Positions 5,399 to 6,445 of a stretch of 6,445 nt of DNA are shown here, piece after piece; positions within the stretch are counted from its first letter, which is position 1, and every line of letters begins with the position of its first letter. Where the stretch lies: contig WALD01000097.1 in assembly GCA_015523055.1 (NCBI GenBank), positions 1-6,445 of the forward strand, written 5' to 3'. Made by a program: the position numbers and the translations under genes. A model generated the notes under the pieces. That model was not told the DNA's origin. It searched no databases and saw only the letters and a program-made list of their open reading frames with translations. This DNA is from Candidatus Altarchaeota archaeon. GTDB taxonomy: Archaea > Altiarchaeota > Altiarchaeia > IMC4 > QMZM01.

Positions 5399-6445
5399 TT
5401 GGCTGGACTAAGAGAAACTGACCCGGAGATTGCTGAAGCTATTGAGAATGAGATTAAACGGCTTCAGCACAAGCTTCAGTTGATTGCCTCTGAGAACTAT
5501 GCCAGTGAGGCTGTTATGCGTGCACAGGGCTCTGTCATGACTAATAAATATGCTGAGGGCTACCCCCATAAGAGGTATTATGGCGGCTGCGAATTCGTGG
5601 ATGTTGCTGAGGAGCTTGCGATAAAAAGGGCGCAGAAGCTCTTTGGGGCTGAGCACGTAAATGTCCAGCCGCATTCAGGGTCACAGGCGAATATGGCAGT
5701 CTATTTTTCATGTCTTGAGCCGGGGGATAGAATTCTTAGCATGGACCTGACTCATGGCGGGCATCTGAGCCACGGGGCCAGGGTCAGCTTTTCAGGGAAG
5801 TATTTTGAGGTGGCTCATTATGGGGTGAGCAAGGAGACGGGGAGGATTGATTACAGTGAGGTGGAAAGAATTGCAAGGGAATTCAAGCCGAAACTGATTG
5901 TCTGCGGGGCGTCTGCATATCCGAGGGAGATAGACTTCAAGGCTTTTAAGGAGATTGCTGATTCGGTTGACGCCTATCTGATGGCAGACATTGCACATAT
6001 TGCAGGGCTTATTGCAGGGGGAGTCCATCAGAGTCCTGTCGGCTATGCGGATTTTATTACTACCACGACCCATAAGACCCTTAGGGGGCCTAGGGGAGGG
6101 ATGATTCTCTGCAAAGAAGAATTTGCAAAGCAGGTGGATAAAACAGTATTCCCCGGAATCCAGGGGGGGCCGCTGATGCATGTGATTGCTGCAAAGGCTG
6201 TATGCTTCAAGGAGGCGATGATGCCGGAATTTGGGAAATACCAACAGCAGATAGTCAGGAATTCAAGAAAGATTGCGGAAATTCTAATGAACGAGGAATT
6301 CAATCTGGTTTCCGGGGGGACTGATAACCACCTTATTCTTATGGACCTGAATAACAAAGGGATTACAGGAAAGGATGCCGAGGTGGCTCTGGAGGAGGCA
6401 GGAATTACCCTGAATAAGAATACGATTCCGTTTGAAAGCAGAAGC
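5399..6445 (+). CDS. glyA: Serine hydroxymethyltransferase (partial, 3' end beyond window)
   Basis: This PLP enzyme interconverts serine and glycine, passing a one-carbon unit to tetrahydrofolate or, in many methanogens, tetrahydromethanopterin. The 349 visible residues cover most of the roughly 420-430 of the family. Hallmarks are SENYASEAV (31-39), YAEGYPHKRYYGG (51-63), QPHSGSQAN (90-98), LTHGGHLSHG, DIAHIAGL and the PLP-lysine site TTTTHKTLRGPRGG with K226. The reading frame is closed by a TAA at 5387-5389 and has no ATG near the expected N-terminus, so TTG 5399 (giving MAGLRETDPEI) is the only sensible start. There is no Shine-Dalgarno sequence. It is divergent from the DHH phosphoesterase. 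Four GAATTC palindromes beyond the first in this gene bring its total to five, the highest of any gene here. The open frame runs off the window; about 75 C-terminal residues are missing. Confidence 0.95.
   Translation, partial: MAGLRETDPEIAEAIENEIKRLQHKLQLIASENYASEAVMRAQGSVMTNKYAEGYPHKRYYGGCEFVDVAEELAIKRAQKLFGAEHVNVQPHSGSQANMAVYFSCLEPGDRILSMDLTHGGHLSHGARVSFSGKYFEVAHYGVSKETGRIDYSEVERIAREFKPKLIVCGASAYPREIDFKAFKEIADSVDAYLMADIAHIAGLIAGGVHQSPVGYADFITTTTHKTLRGPRGGMILCKEEFAKQVDKTVFPGIQGGPLMHVIAAKAVCFKEAMMPEFGKYQQQIVRNSRKIAEILMNEEFNLVSGGTDNHLILMDLNNKGITGKDAEVALEEAGITLNKNTIPFESRS

Larger units (their letters stand above)
83..6301. repeat. Dispersed GAATTC palindrome, 21 copies across the window
   Basis: Sites start at 83, 424, 996, 1159, 1167, 1661, 2544, 2669, 3027, 3376, 3665, 3943, 4116, 4290, 4867, 5160, 5591, 5730, 5879, 6259 and 6296 (counted by eye). 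Eighteen lie in genes and three outside (83, 3027, 4290). The flanking bases vary, so the conserved core is the hexamer alone. The MgtE-like gene is the only gene without a copy, inside the largest gap (1667-2543). Confidence 0.85.

Noticed and set aside
83..6301. GAATTC excess as a sign of an EcoRI-type restriction system
   Set aside because: Restriction targets tend to be avoided rather than enriched, and no restriction or methyltransferase gene is in the window.
5792..6357. Two overlapping minus-strand open frames (150 and 104 codons)
   Set aside because: Both are antisense to glyA, whose motifs are unambiguous through this region.
1..6445. CRISPR array, transposase, tRNA, rRNA or integrase
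   Set aside because: No regularly spaced repeats with spacers, no transposase or integrase motifs and no tRNA-like cloverleaf were recognised on either strand.

Overview
The window reads as a compact stretch of an archaeal chromosome, most likely euryarchaeal. Base composition looks moderate, which argues against an extreme halophile or an AT-rich methanogen. The archaeal signs are a two-subunit class I fumarase, a free-standing MgtE-type membrane domain next to a PhoU/TrkA_C protein, an archaeal-looking DHH phosphoesterase, and start codons that mostly lack Shine-Dalgarno sequences but have AT-rich TATA-like boxes about 22-35 nt upstream, as expected for leaderless or short-leader mRNAs. No lineage-specific marker is present, so I do not name a genus.

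Layout: a fumarate hydratase alpha subunit (+, 125-946) converges on a minus-strand pair, a DUF1667 cysteine-rich protein (1358-1720) followed by a PIN-domain protein (943-1356). The fumarase and PIN stop codons overlap. A divergent intergenic region (1721-1807) separates this pair from a plus-strand unit of an MgtE-like cation permease (1808-2380) and a PhoU/TrkA_C protein (2413-3024). A 134-bp spacer holds a 27-bp exact second copy of the PhoU gene's 3' end. Then come two minus-strand genes: a nucleotide-sugar epimerase with an internal four-cysteine insert (3159-4277) and a DHH phosphoesterase (4365-5354), separated by a hairpin plus T-run terminator. A divergent promoter region (5355-5398) leads into serine hydroxymethyltransferase (glyA, TTG start at 5399), cut by the window end.

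The genes do not form one pathway. They are housekeeping metabolism (fumarase, SHMT), divalent-cation handling (MgtE plus PhoU/TrkA_C), surface glycan precursor synthesis (epimerase), nucleic acid or nucleotide metabolism (DHH), and an unexplained DUF1667-PIN pair.

The most unusual signal is not a gene. The palindrome GAATTC occurs 21 times in 6,445 bp, where about 1.6 would be expected with equal base frequencies. It lies in seven of the eight genes and in three non-coding stretches, and uses all three codon phases almost equally (7, 5 and 6), so it is a DNA-level enrichment rather than a protein-level one. No mobile element, CRISPR array, tRNA or rRNA was seen, and no gene-free stretch exceeds 300 bases.
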